Shown: piece by piece, positions 15,812-24,187 of the stretch
Layout of the letters: each line of letters starts with the position of its first letter
Position numbering within the stretch: the first letter of the stretch is position 1
Source of the DNA: an uncultured Sulfitobacter sp.
Lineage (GTDB): Bacteria; Pseudomonadota; Alphaproteobacteria; Rhodobacterales; Rhodobacteraceae
Direction of reading: 5' to 3'
Assembly: GCA_937928635.1 (NCBI GenBank)
Contig: CALFWM010000024.1
Coordinates: 1 to 64,000 of the forward strand
Length of the DNA stretch: 64,000 nt
The notes under the pieces: model-generated
The model's input: only the letters and a program-made list of their open reading frames with translations
What the model was told of the DNA's origin: nothing
Databases searched by the model: none
Made by a program: the position numbers and the translations under genes

Positions 15812-17368
15812 ATGCCGAACAACATTCTGCGCTACTGGCGTGAAGGTGCCGAAGACCCGTTCGAAATCATGTTCGAGGTCGCGCCGATCATGATGCATTC
15901 CATCGACGAAAACGGCGTTCTGCTCAACGTCAGCGAATTCTGGGCCAAGAAACTTGGGTATGACCGTGAAGAGATGATCGGCACCAAGTCGATTGAATAT
16001 CTCACCGAAGAAAGCAAAGAGCGGGCGCAAAAGACGATTCTGCCCAACTTTTTTCGCACCGGGCGTTCTTACAACATTGACTATGAATTTATGCGCAGGA
16101 ACGGCGAAAAACTCCCTGTCTTGATGTCCGCCGTGGCGCAATATTCAGAGGATGGCGACTTTGTCCGCTCCCTTGCGGTGATGTTTGACAACACCGAAAA
16201 CCGCCGGCTGTCGGCGGAGCTCAACCATAACCTGCGGATGGAATCCCTGGGGCAATTGGTCGCCGGGGTTGCACATGATTTCAATAACTTGCTGACCGTC
16301 ATTAAAGGCAATACGGAGTTTCTGCGCTCTGACCCAGATGACAAATGCCGGATGGATTACCTGCGGGATACCTATCGTTCGGCGGAACGTGGGGCGTCGC
16401 TCACGCAGATGCTGTTGGCCTATGGTCAGAAAAGCCGTTTGCAGCCCAAACACACTGACCTCAACCGTATCATCCACGAGATGGACCACATGTTGCGCCG
16501 TGTTTTGCCCAGCAAGATTGAATTGGCTGTGGTCGCCAGTGGCGATCTTTGGGGGGTGGAGGTTGACCCGCACCAGCTTGAAACGGCAGTGATGAATGTG
16601 GTCAACAATGCCACCGACGCGATGCCAAAAGGGGGCAAGCTGACGGTTGAAACCTGCAATGTGCGCATCTCCGAAGACTACATCGCCTCGCGCGATGAGG
16701 ACATATTGCCGGGGCGCTACGTCATGCTCGCGATATCCGATACCGGCGACGGCATTGATGACGCGATCCAAAGCCGCATTTTTGAACCCTATTTCACCAC
16801 CAAACCCTTTGGGCAGGGCTCTGGCCTTGGGCTGTCGATGGTGTTTGGCTACGTCAAACAATCCGGCGGCACGATCCGGGTCTATTCGGAACGCGGCTTT
16901 GGCACCAGTTTCAAACTCTATTTCCCGGCCACCAGCTTTAAGGGCAAGGGCACTGACGATAGCGAAGCGACAGAGGCCGGCGTGCCCGATCCGCTGGCGG
17001 ACATTCTGGTGGTTGAGGACGAATCCGATGTGCGCCGCGTGCTGGTGCGTCTGATCGAAAACGCGGGCTATGCCGTGTCACAGGCCGCGAGCGGGGACGA
17101 GGCCTTTATGCTGCTCAACACCGGCTATCGCCCCAAGCTGCTGGTCACGGATATTGTCATGCCCGGTGCCTTGCAAGGCCCTGAACTGGCTGAAAAAGCG
17201 CGGGATCTGATTGACGGGCTCAAGGTCATTCTGGTGTCGGGGCGTCCCCAGGAAGCGGCGATCCATGGCGGGGGAATGCTCGACACGGATGTGCTGATCA
17301 ACAAGCCCATCGACTCGCCCACCTTGCTGGGTGAAATCGCCAGGATGCTGACCAAAAGCGTTGAGTGA
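15812..17368 (+). CDS. PAS-domain hybrid histidine kinase
   Basis: A 518-residue soluble sensor kinase. Domain order: PAS (about residues 17-133), HisKA-type dimerisation domain with phospho-accepting His155 in GVAHDFNNLLTVIKGN, HATPase (NATDAMPKGG N-box, SDTGDGID G1, GSGLGLSMVFGY G2) and a C-terminal receiver with phospho-acceptor Asp about 447 in LLVTDIVMPG and Lys in INKPID. No membrane segment is present, so the signal is cytoplasmic. No response regulator gene is adjacent. The H-box resembles CckA, but CckA is longer and membrane-bound. Confidence 0.88.
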   Translation: MPNNILRYWREGAEDPFEIMFEVAPIMMHSIDENGVLLNVSEFWAKKLGYDREEMIGTKSIEYLTEESKERAQKTILPNFFRTGRSYNIDYEFMRRNGEKLPVLMSAVAQYSEDGDFVRSLAVMFDNTENRRLSAELNHNLRMESLGQLVAGVAHDFNNLLTVIKGNTEFLRSDPDDKCRMDYLRDTYRSAERGASLTQMLLAYGQKSRLQPKHTDLNRIIHEMDHMLRRVLPSKIELAVVASGDLWGVEVDPHQLETAVMNVVNNATDAMPKGGKLTVETCNVRISEDYIASRDEDILPGRYVMLAISDTGDGIDDAIQSRIFEPYFTTKPFGQGSGLGLSMVFGYVKQSGGTIRVYSERGFGTSFKLYFPATSFKGKGTDDSEATEAGVPDPLADILVVEDESDVRRVLVRLIENAGYAVSQAASGDEAFMLLNTGYRPKLLVTDIVMPGALQGPELAEKARDLIDGLKVILVSGRPQEAAIHGGGMLDTDVLINKPIDSPTLLGEIARMLTKSVE

Positions 17369-17456
17369 GCGCGCCTGAACCACGCCCAAGATCACGAATT
17401 GCCGTGCCCGCCGCGCTGCGTTAGCCTTGGGGTGAGCAATTGCGCAAGGTCGGGCC

Positions 17457-18377
17457 ATGACAGAACACACCAAAGGCCTGATTGCGATGATTGCGGCGTG
17501 CCTGTGCTGGGGCCTGTCGCCCATTGCGTTCAAGGCCATGACCGGCATCCCGGCTTTGGAAGTGCTTGCACATCGCGCGCTGTGGTCGCTGCTGATCTTT
17601 GGCATGGTGCTGGTGCTTCAGCGCAGAATCTGGGCGCTTGTCGCCGCACTCAGGCGCAAGGATCTATTGTTTCCCATCCTGTTGGCGTCCTGCCTGATCA
17701 TGAGCGGGTGGTGGATTTTTATCTGGTCCGTCCAAAGCGGGCAGGCCACACAGAATGCGCTGGGATTTTATATTTTTCCGCTGGTGGCGGTGTTGCTGGG
17801 CCGTGTGCTGTTTGGTGAAATGCTCAACAAGGTACAATGGGGGGCGGTGGCGCTGGTCGCAATTGCGGTCAGCGCGCTAACCTATGGTTTGGGCCAAACG
17901 CCCTGGGTTGCGCTGGTCCTGGCTGGCAATTTCGCGGTTTACGGCGTGATCAAAAAACGGCTTTCGATGGACCCGGTGATCTCTGTCACAGCCGAAGTGG
18001 TCGTGATGTTGCCCTTTGCGCTCGTGTTGTTGTGGCATACAGGCCACAATGGCACGGGGCATTTTGGAGGCTGGAACCGGGATACGGGGCTTCTGATTTT
18101 TGCGGGCCCTCTGACCGCACTGCCGCTGATCCTGTTCTCCTTTGCCGCGCCGCGCCTGACCCTCACCACCACCGGTCTGGTCAGTTACATCAACCCAACG
18201 CTACAGTTCTTCTGTGCGGTTGCGCTGTTTCAAGAACCCTTCACCGTCTGGCATGTGCAGGCCTTTGCGCTGATCTGGATCGCCCTGGCGCTTTATTCCA
18301 TCAGCTCCTGGCGTCAGGAAAAGGCGCGTTTGAGCGCGCTGAGGGTTGCGGCGGAATCCGGCACGACCTCAACGTAG
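17457..18377 (+). CDS. rarD: EamA-family transporter RarD
   Basis: A 306-residue inner-membrane protein of the RarD branch of the DMT superfamily, with ten hydrophobic segments. Typical features are the N-terminal GLIAMIAACLCWGLSPIAFK, LAHRALWS, the NALGFYIFPLV segment, and YINPTLQF near the C-terminus. Function in the family is poorly known (chloramphenicol sensitivity in Pseudomonas). Its last 64 bases overlap the 3' end of the convergent LOG-family gene. Confidence 0.88.
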   Translation: MTEHTKGLIAMIAACLCWGLSPIAFKAMTGIPALEVLAHRALWSLLIFGMVLVLQRRIWALVAALRRKDLLFPILLASCLIMSGWWIFIWSVQSGQATQNALGFYIFPLVAVLLGRVLFGEMLNKVQWGAVALVAIAVSALTYGLGQTPWVALVLAGNFAVYGVIKKRLSMDPVISVTAEVVVMLPFALVLLWHTGHNGTGHFGGWNRDTGLLIFAGPLTALPLILFSFAAPRLTLTTTGLVSYINPTLQFFCAVALFQEPFTVWHVQAFALIWIALALYSISSWRQEKARLSALRVAAESGTTST

Positions 18378-18865
18378 TCCAGCAGGCTGGCATCGGCAAA
18401 CCCACGGGCCACGATATGCGCCATAAGGTGCATTAAAGGATCCCAGTAGCCATCTGTATTTATGAGGAAAATAGGTTTGTCATGCAGGCCCAGCTGGCGC
18501 CAGGTGACGGCCTCCATCAGCTCATCCAATGATCCTGCACCGCCGGGCAAAACCGCCACAGCGTCGCAGTTCATGAACATGACTTTCTTACGTTCATGCA
18601 TGGTTTCGGTCACCACATAGGAGGTCAGATCAGTCTTGCCGACTTCCCAATCCACCAGATGTTGTGGGATCACACCAAATGTGTTGCCGCCCGCGGTTTG
18701 TGCCGCGCGCGCAACACTGCCCATCAGGCCCACATCGCCCGCACCGTAGACCAGACGCCAGCCGTGCTGCGCCAAACCGCGCCCCAGATGCTCGGCGTCC
18801 TGGGTAAATGCGGAGGCGTCACCCGGGCGCGAACCACAGTAAACGCAGACGGATTTCAGGGTCAT
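18314..18865 (-). CDS. LOG-family protein (cytokinin phosphoribohydrolase-like)
   Basis: A 183-residue Rossmann-type protein of the TIGR00730/LOG family. It opens with VCVYCGSRPGD, then GWRLVYGAGDVGLMGSVA and TMHERKKVMFMN, and has the signature PGGAGSLDELMEAVTW (usual motif PGGxGTxxE). Family members release ribose 5-phosphate from nucleoside monophosphates. The 3' end is antisense to the last 64 bases of rarD. Confidence 0.88.
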   Translation of the reverse strand: MTLKSVCVYCGSRPGDASAFTQDAEHLGRGLAQHGWRLVYGAGDVGLMGSVARAAQTAGGNTFGVIPQHLVDWEVGKTDLTSYVVTETMHERKKVMFMNCDAVAVLPGGAGSLDELMEAVTWRQLGLHDKPIFLINTDGYWDPLMHLMAHIVARGFADASLLDYVEVVPDSAATLSALKRAFS

Positions 18866-18967
18866 GGCAAGGCTCCTGTGCGTGGGAAAAACGAAAGTTG
18901 AAAGTTCGTGTTTTGACCCCTGTTACCGCGCTTGTTAGTAAGGCTCAACCAAGGGGGACTCAGTTGG

Positions 18968-20512
18968 ATGAGCATGTTCACAGGTAAATCAGTGATTGCC
19001 ATGACGGCCACGGCTGGTGTTGTGATTGTCGGCGGGGCTGTTTGGTACAAGTCGGACCGGACAACCGCGCCGCAAGAGGTGACCGAAACCGCAATTGCGC
19101 AACCCGTGCCCGACGCGACATCCGACCCTTCCGTGCCACAAGACACCGGCGTTGGTACGTCAGAGGAAACAACGCAGCCCGTCGCGCAGGTTGAAGAAGA
19201 GACCGCACAAGCCGCACCAGAGGCCACAGAACCGACGCCAGCCGCCTTTGATGAGGTGCGCCGCGAAGAGGATGGCATGACCATCATCGCCGGGCGCGCG
19301 GAGCCGGGCGCGCAGGTGCAGGTGTTGCTGGACGGGGAGGTGATCACCTCTACCACGGCAGATGGCGGCGGCAAATTTGCAGCCATCACGCGGATCGCAC
19401 CAGACGGACAGGGGCATATCCTGAGCCTGCTGCAAACGGTTGATGGCAGCAGTTTTGCGTCAGACGATCAGATCATCCTGACCCCCATTGCACCGCCTGT
19501 TGCGCTGGCCGAAGCCGCTCCGGCGGCACAGGAAGAAGCAGCAGAGGTGCCAACGGAGGCGGCAGCACCAACCGCTGCCGCGACCGAAACCGCAACGCCA
19601 GAGCCCGCGCAAGACGCACCGGCCCCGGTGATTGCAGAGGCACCAGCGCTGGCACCGGTGCCAGATGTTGAAACACCCCAAGCCGCGCCAAATACCGCCG
19701 CGCCACAAGTTCAGACGCTAGCCGAAAATGCAGCGCCCAAGCCTCTTGAAACACCACAAGTCACAGCACCTGTTGAGGTTGCTGACACCTCAGAGCCCGC
19801 TCCCAGCGTTGCACAGAGCGCGCAAGCCCTCGTGAGTGAAACCACAGGCGACGCTAGCCTGAATATCGCGCCCCAAATTGCTGAAATTGCGCCGGAAACA
19901 CCCAATCCGCTGCCACTTGAAAACAAACTTGCAGAGGCGTCAACAACTGTCCCCACATCACAAGCCAGCGCGCCCAAACCGCAAGTGGCGGTTTTGAAAG
20001 CGACCGAAGATGGTGTTGAACTGCTGAACGTGCCGCGTCCTGAAGCACTGGAAAACATCGCGCTTGATACGATCAGCTATTCTGACGCGGGCGATGTGCA
20101 GCTGTCTGGCCGCGCGCAGGCAAGGGCGCGAAGTGTTCAGGTGTATCTCAACAACACCTCCGTGGTCAGCCTGAGCGTGGATGAACAGGGGCGCTGGCGC
20201 GGCGATCTGCCGGATCTGGATGAGGGCATTTATACCCTGCGGGTGGACGAAGTGGCCGAGGATGGCAGTGTGACCAGCCGGGTTGAAACCCCCTTCAAAC
20301 GTGAAGCACCCGAAGTGCTGGCAGAGGCCGCTGCCGCGTCTGACGGACTGCTCAAACAAATCACTGTGCAAAAAGGTGCCTCGCTTTGGGCCATCGCGCA
20401 GGATCGGTATGGCGATGGTCTGCTTTATGTGAATGTGTTTCAGGCCAACGCCAGTGTCATCCGCGACCCTGATCTGATCTATCCCGGGCAGGTTTTTGTC
20501 CTGCCGGAATAG
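18968..20512 (+). CDS. LysM-domain envelope protein
   Basis: A 514-residue protein with one N-terminal membrane anchor (SVIAMTATAGVVIVGGAVW). It then has a long Ala/Pro/Glu-rich linker, two Ig-like stretches (about GMTIIAGRAEPGAQVQVLLDG and QLSGRAQARARSVQVYL) and a C-terminal LysM domain (KGASLWAIAQDRYGDGLLYVNVFQ, ending YPGQVFVLPE). LysM binds peptidoglycan, so it likely links inner membrane and cell wall. The ATG at 18968 has AAGGGGG ten bases upstream; further in-frame starts exist upstream but lack this site. Confidence 0.8.
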   Translation: MSMFTGKSVIAMTATAGVVIVGGAVWYKSDRTTAPQEVTETAIAQPVPDATSDPSVPQDTGVGTSEETTQPVAQVEEETAQAAPEATEPTPAAFDEVRREEDGMTIIAGRAEPGAQVQVLLDGEVITSTTADGGGKFAAITRIAPDGQGHILSLLQTVDGSSFASDDQIILTPIAPPVALAEAAPAAQEEAAEVPTEAAAPTAAATETATPEPAQDAPAPVIAEAPALAPVPDVETPQAAPNTAAPQVQTLAENAAPKPLETPQVTAPVEVADTSEPAPSVAQSAQALVSETTGDASLNIAPQIAEIAPETPNPLPLENKLAEASTTVPTSQASAPKPQVAVLKATEDGVELLNVPRPEALENIALDTISYSDAGDVQLSGRAQARARSVQVYLNNTSVVSLSVDEQGRWRGDLPDLDEGIYTLRVDEVAEDGSVTSRVETPFKREAPEVLAEAAAASDGLLKQITVQKGASLWAIAQDRYGDGLLYVNVFQANASVIRDPDLIYPGQVFVLPE

Positions 20513-20568
20513 GCTTGCCGCTGGATTTGAAAAAAATCAAACGCGCAACATGTAAACCGCCAATCTAT

Positions 20569-20657
20569 AGCGTCCGACCTTAAACTTGAATCGTCGATAC
20601 CCTGCCAGGCTACGCCTTCTCGGGACATCGACGATAAACGATGTTTCAGGTTAAAGG
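20569..20657 (+). repeat. Dispersed two-block repeat, copy A
   Basis: Block 1 (20569-20594) and block 2 (20640-20657, with TTCAGGTTAAAGG) recur, inverted, at 50985-51036. Block 1 matches 23 of 26 bases (shared AAACTTGAATCGT); block 2 matches 17 of 18. The spacer is 45 bases here and 8 in the other copy. It lies upstream of the ABC exporter gene. Function is unknown. Confidence 0.6.
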
Positions 20658-20725
20658 TTGCACGCTTTAGGTGGCATCCCCCCGGTGCGCGGCCTATGTA
20701 GAGTGGGAACCAAACTGGATCCTGC

Positions 20726-22585
20726 ATGCCTGCCGATACTGCCCGCGCCACTGGTGCCCAAAATCTCGACGCGAAAAAGACCCTCACAGACGAAGAGCTG
20801 GCAGATCAGGCCGAGCGTCAGTCCGCTGTGATCGTGCTGCGCAAGGTTGCGCCCTATTTGTGGCCCGCCGACATGCCATGGGTGCGCAAACGTGTGGTCT
20901 GGGCAATGCTTGCGCTTTTGGCGTCCAAACTGGTCATTGTATTCACCCCCTTCTTTTACAAAGGTGCGGTTGATGCCCTGGCCGAAGAAGGCGTGCCGAT
21001 GCTGGCCCTTGGGGCGGTTGGCCTGACGGTGGCTTACGGTGTGGCGCGCTTGATGGGTGTTGGGTTTCAACAGCTGCGCGATGCGATTTTTGCCCGTGTG
21101 GGGCAACGCGCCCTGCGGATGTTGGCGCTGGAAACCTTTGAGCACATCCACCGCCTGTCCATGCGCTATCACATCACCCGCAAAACCGGTGGGCTTAGCC
21201 GCATCATTGAACGCGGTGTGAAAGGCGTTGATTTTCTGCTGCGGTTTTTGCTGTTCTCGATTGGCCCGCTGATCTTGGAACTGCTGTTGATCGGCATCGT
21301 GTTGGCCGTTGTGTTTGATGTCTGGTATCTGGCCATCGTCGCGGGCACCATTGCGGTTTACGTCTGGTTTACCTTTGCCGTGACCGAATGGCGCGTGAAA
21401 CTGCGCCGCCAGATGAACGATCAGGACACCGACGCCAATCAAAAGGCCATCGACTCTCTGCTGAACTACGAAACCGTCAAATACTTCGGGGCAGAGGCCC
21501 GCGAGGCCGCGCGTTATGACGCGGCGATGGCGGGGTATGAGGAAGCGGCGATCAAGACCAATTATTCCCTCGCCTTCCTGAACTTTGGTCAGGCGATGAT
21601 CATCACCGCGGGCCTTGTGGGCGTCATGGTGATGGCCGCCTACGGGGTGCAGGCGGGTGATCTGACCGTGGGCGATTTTGTAATGGTCAACGCCTATATG
21701 ATCCAGATCACGGTGCCGCTGAATTTTCTGGGCACGGTCTACCGCGAAATCCGGCAGGCCTTGGTGGACATGGGGCAGATGTTTGGCCTGCTCGAACAGC
21801 CTGCCGAAATTGCAGACAAACCAGACGCGCGCCCGTTAGTGATTAAAGGCGGTCGCATTGCATTGGAGGGCGTGACGTTTGGGTATGACCCGGAACGGGT
21901 AATCCTGAAAAACGCGACAGTTATTGCAGAGCCGGGCCAGACCGTGGCGATTGTGGGTTCCACCGGGTCTGGCAAATCGACCATCGGGCGGCTGTTGTTC
22001 CGGTTTTATGACGTCCAGCACGGGGCCTTGTGTATTGACGGTCAGGACGTGCGCCATGTCACCCAACAAAGCCTGCATGACGCCATTGGCGTGGTCCCGC
22101 AGGACACGGTGCTGTTTAACGACACGATCCGCTATAACATTGCCTATGGGCGCGATGGGGCCACACAAGACCAGATCGAGCAGGCCGCGCGGGATGCACA
22201 GATCCACGATTTTATCCTGTCGCTGCCCGATGGGTATGAAACGACCGTGGGCGAACGCGGGTTGAAACTGTCGGGTGGGGAAAAACAGCGGGTCGGCATT
22301 GCGCGCACGTTGCTGAAAGACCCACCCATTTTGCTGCTGGATGAGGCAACCTCGGCCCTTGATTCAGACACGGAACATGAAATTCAGGATGCGCTGAACC
22401 GGGCCGGGCAGGGGCGCACCGTGCTGACCATCGCGCACCGTCTGTCCACCATTTCGGATGCGGATATGATCGTGGTTTTGGAAAAAGGCGAGGTCGTAGA
22501 GCAAGGCACCCATGATGCACTGCTGAGCGCTGAGGGGCGGTATGCCCAACTTTGGCATCGTCAACAGTCCGAAGACGAAGGGTAG
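20726..22585 (+). CDS. Atm1-like ABC exporter
   Basis: A 619-residue half-transporter with an N-terminal six-helix membrane domain (about residues 55-340) and a C-terminal ATPase. The membrane part carries family markers such as MRYHITRKTGGLSRIIERG and DSLLNYETVKYFGAE. The ATPase shows Walker A GSTGSGKST, Q-loop VVPQDTVLFNDT, signature LSGGEKQR, Walker B ILLLDEATSALD and the His switch in IAHRLST. Bacterial Atm1 relatives export glutathione conjugates and metal-thiol complexes. The specific substrate is inferred only. Confidence 0.88.
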   Translation: MPADTARATGAQNLDAKKTLTDEELADQAERQSAVIVLRKVAPYLWPADMPWVRKRVVWAMLALLASKLVIVFTPFFYKGAVDALAEEGVPMLALGAVGLTVAYGVARLMGVGFQQLRDAIFARVGQRALRMLALETFEHIHRLSMRYHITRKTGGLSRIIERGVKGVDFLLRFLLFSIGPLILELLLIGIVLAVVFDVWYLAIVAGTIAVYVWFTFAVTEWRVKLRRQMNDQDTDANQKAIDSLLNYETVKYFGAEAREAARYDAAMAGYEEAAIKTNYSLAFLNFGQAMIITAGLVGVMVMAAYGVQAGDLTVGDFVMVNAYMIQITVPLNFLGTVYREIRQALVDMGQMFGLLEQPAEIADKPDARPLVIKGGRIALEGVTFGYDPERVILKNATVIAEPGQTVAIVGSTGSGKSTIGRLLFRFYDVQHGALCIDGQDVRHVTQQSLHDAIGVVPQDTVLFNDTIRYNIAYGRDGATQDQIEQAARDAQIHDFILSLPDGYETTVGERGLKLSGGEKQRVGIARTLLKDPPILLLDEATSALDSDTEHEIQDALNRAGQGRTVLTIAHRLSTISDADMIVVLEKGEVVEQGTHDALLSAEGRYAQLWHRQQSEDEG

Positions 22586-22659
22586 CCGCCCCCCCAATTT
22601 GGCGGATGTGACCCTTTTGTGCTAGCCTTGCGGGGAAATCTGGCCGGGGGCGTTTTCAG

Positions 22660-23058
22660 ATGTCAAAAATTGCAGTGATCTGTGTGGGCGTTGTGGCGCT
22701 CATTCACATCGGTATTCTCTACAAAGAGATGTTCGATTGGGCAGACATGGTGCCAAAATTGCTTGGCGACGAGCTTGAGGCCGCCAGGACTGCGCATTTC
22801 GATTTCGTCTGGGGTACTGATAAGATGGCAAAGAACCAGGCGCTCTATAACGGGTTTCTTGCAGCGGGCCTGGTCTGGTCCTTGTTTGTCTCGGACCCCG
22901 CGTGGAAGCGCCATATCGCCACATTCTTTTTGCTTTGCGTCGCGGTTGCCGGGGTTTTTGGATTTATCACCATCGACAGCTGGCTTATTCTGGGTGCCCA
23001 GACCGCGACAGCATCTATTGCCCTTGCCTTTCTTCACCTGACCAGACCTACCACATAG
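22660..23058 (+). CDS. DUF1304 membrane protein
   Basis: A 132-residue protein with four hydrophobic segments. The DUF1304 core is clear: VVALIHIGILYKEMFDW in helix 1, then KNQALYNGFLAAGLVWSL and VAVAGVFGFITIDSWLILGAQ. The family is widespread, with no known function. The next gene starts 8 bases later, suggesting co-transcription. Confidence 0.8.
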   Translation: MSKIAVICVGVVALIHIGILYKEMFDWADMVPKLLGDELEAARTAHFDFVWGTDKMAKNQALYNGFLAAGLVWSLFVSDPAWKRHIATFFLLCVAVAGVFGFITIDSWLILGAQTATASIALAFLHLTRPTT

Positions 23059-23066
23059 GCGCTGAT

Positions 23067-23489
23067 ATGCCCATTATCCCCTACCTGCATTTCAAAGGCA
23101 CCTGTGCCGAGGCGATGACCTTTTACGCTGACGTCTTTGGCGCAGATGATCTGCACATGTCCACCTTCAGCGAGGCCCCCCCTGATATGGGCATGCCCAA
23201 TGATCCCTCCCGCGTGCTAAACAGCAGTTTCACCGTGGGAGGCCATAGGCTGATGGCCAGTGATTATCAGGACGACGCACAAGGGGACGCGCAAAAGGGG
23301 GTCAGCATCAGCTATGATGTGGATACGGTTCAGGGGGCGCAGACCCTGTTTGATCGTCTGTTGGAGGGGGGCGATATCGTGATGCCCTTTATGCCAACCT
23401 TTTGGTCAAAGGGGTTTGGCATGCTGCGTGACAGGTTCGGCACCCATTGGATGATCTCGGTGACGGGGCCCGATCTATCGCGCAGTTGA
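23067..23489 (+). CDS. VOC-family protein (PhnB-like)
   Basis: A 140-residue protein of the vicinal oxygen chelate fold, PhnB/YjdN type. It opens PIIPYLHFKGTCAEAMTFYADVFG and ends with LRDRFGTHWMISV; SFTVGGHRLMASDY holds a typical strand. Substrate and metal use are unknown for this branch. The ATG at 23067 fits the usual N-terminus. Confidence 0.82.
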   Translation: MPIIPYLHFKGTCAEAMTFYADVFGADDLHMSTFSEAPPDMGMPNDPSRVLNSSFTVGGHRLMASDYQDDAQGDAQKGVSISYDVDTVQGAQTLFDRLLEGGDIVMPFMPTFWSKGFGMLRDRFGTHWMISVTGPDLSRS

Positions 23490-23617
23490 CCTATCCGGCC
23501 AACCCCTCCTGAGCCGCCTTGTGGACATGAATAGGGTCCGCGGGCTGTCCCCCTCACGCAGCCCGATCACACCATAAATCTGCCCAGCCATGGTGATCTG
23601 CACGTGCTGCTGCGTAA

Positions 23618-23646
23618 GGCGGGGTTCACCCCGCCCTAGGTTTTCA
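23618..23646. terminator. Hairpin between convergent genes
   Basis: GGCGGGGT / ACCCCGCC (23618-23635) with a 2-base loop, followed by a T-run. It lies between the VOC gene and the DUF302 gene and could stop both. The preceding CTGCGTAAGGCGGG also occurs before a hairpin at 40110. Confidence 0.55.
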
Positions 23647-23647
23647 C

Positions 23648-24100
23648 TCACTCAGCAGCGATTGCTTTGGAGGTCAGCTTGTCCAGCGCGCCGGTCATCA
23701 TCGCAAGGTATTTGGCATCCGCCGGCAACCCATGGGTTTTGCCCAGAGAGGCCGGCGCGTGATAGGTCACATGCACCACGCCTTCACCGTCCGCATAGGC
23801 CAGCACGCGCAGGGGCAAGTCCAGCCCGGCGGTTTGTCCGTCCAGCATCGCAGGCGTGCCCAGCTTTGGGTTGCCAAAGATCAGCAATTGCGTCGGGCGC
23901 AGATCCATCTCGACCTTGGCGGCACCAGCGGCATGATCAACACGGGCAAACACAGTTGCGCCTGCGCCCTCAACAGCGCTGACCAGACGGTCCATGGTGA
24001 CGGCAACACTGTGCGGGCTGACCTTGTCGATGAGTTCAGCAGCAGCAGGCGAGGCCATAGCGGCGGCGGTGGCCGTGGCAAGAATGGTTTGGCGGATCAT
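23648..24100 (-). CDS. DUF302 domain protein, exported
   Basis: A 150-residue periplasmic protein with a signal peptide (MIRQTILATATAAAMASPAAA). The mature part is a DUF302 domain: SVAVTMDRLVSAVEGAGATVFARVDHAAGA, RPTQLLIFGNPKLGTPAM and LDLPLRVLAYADG. The family has unknown function; the fold is small alpha/beta. It sits 87 bases downstream of the RND permease stop on the same strand. Confidence 0.85.
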   Translation of the reverse strand: MIRQTILATATAAAMASPAAAELIDKVSPHSVAVTMDRLVSAVEGAGATVFARVDHAAGAAKVEMDLRPTQLLIFGNPKLGTPAMLDGQTAGLDLPLRVLAYADGEGVVHVTYHAPASLGKTHGLPADAKYLAMMTGALDKLTSKAIAAE

Positions 24101-24187
24101 GATAAAACTCCTGTTAAAATCGGCTCTGATACTACCACAGCTGGCAGGCAGCGCGAGGTCGCGGTGCTCACAAGTAGTTGATCGGTC

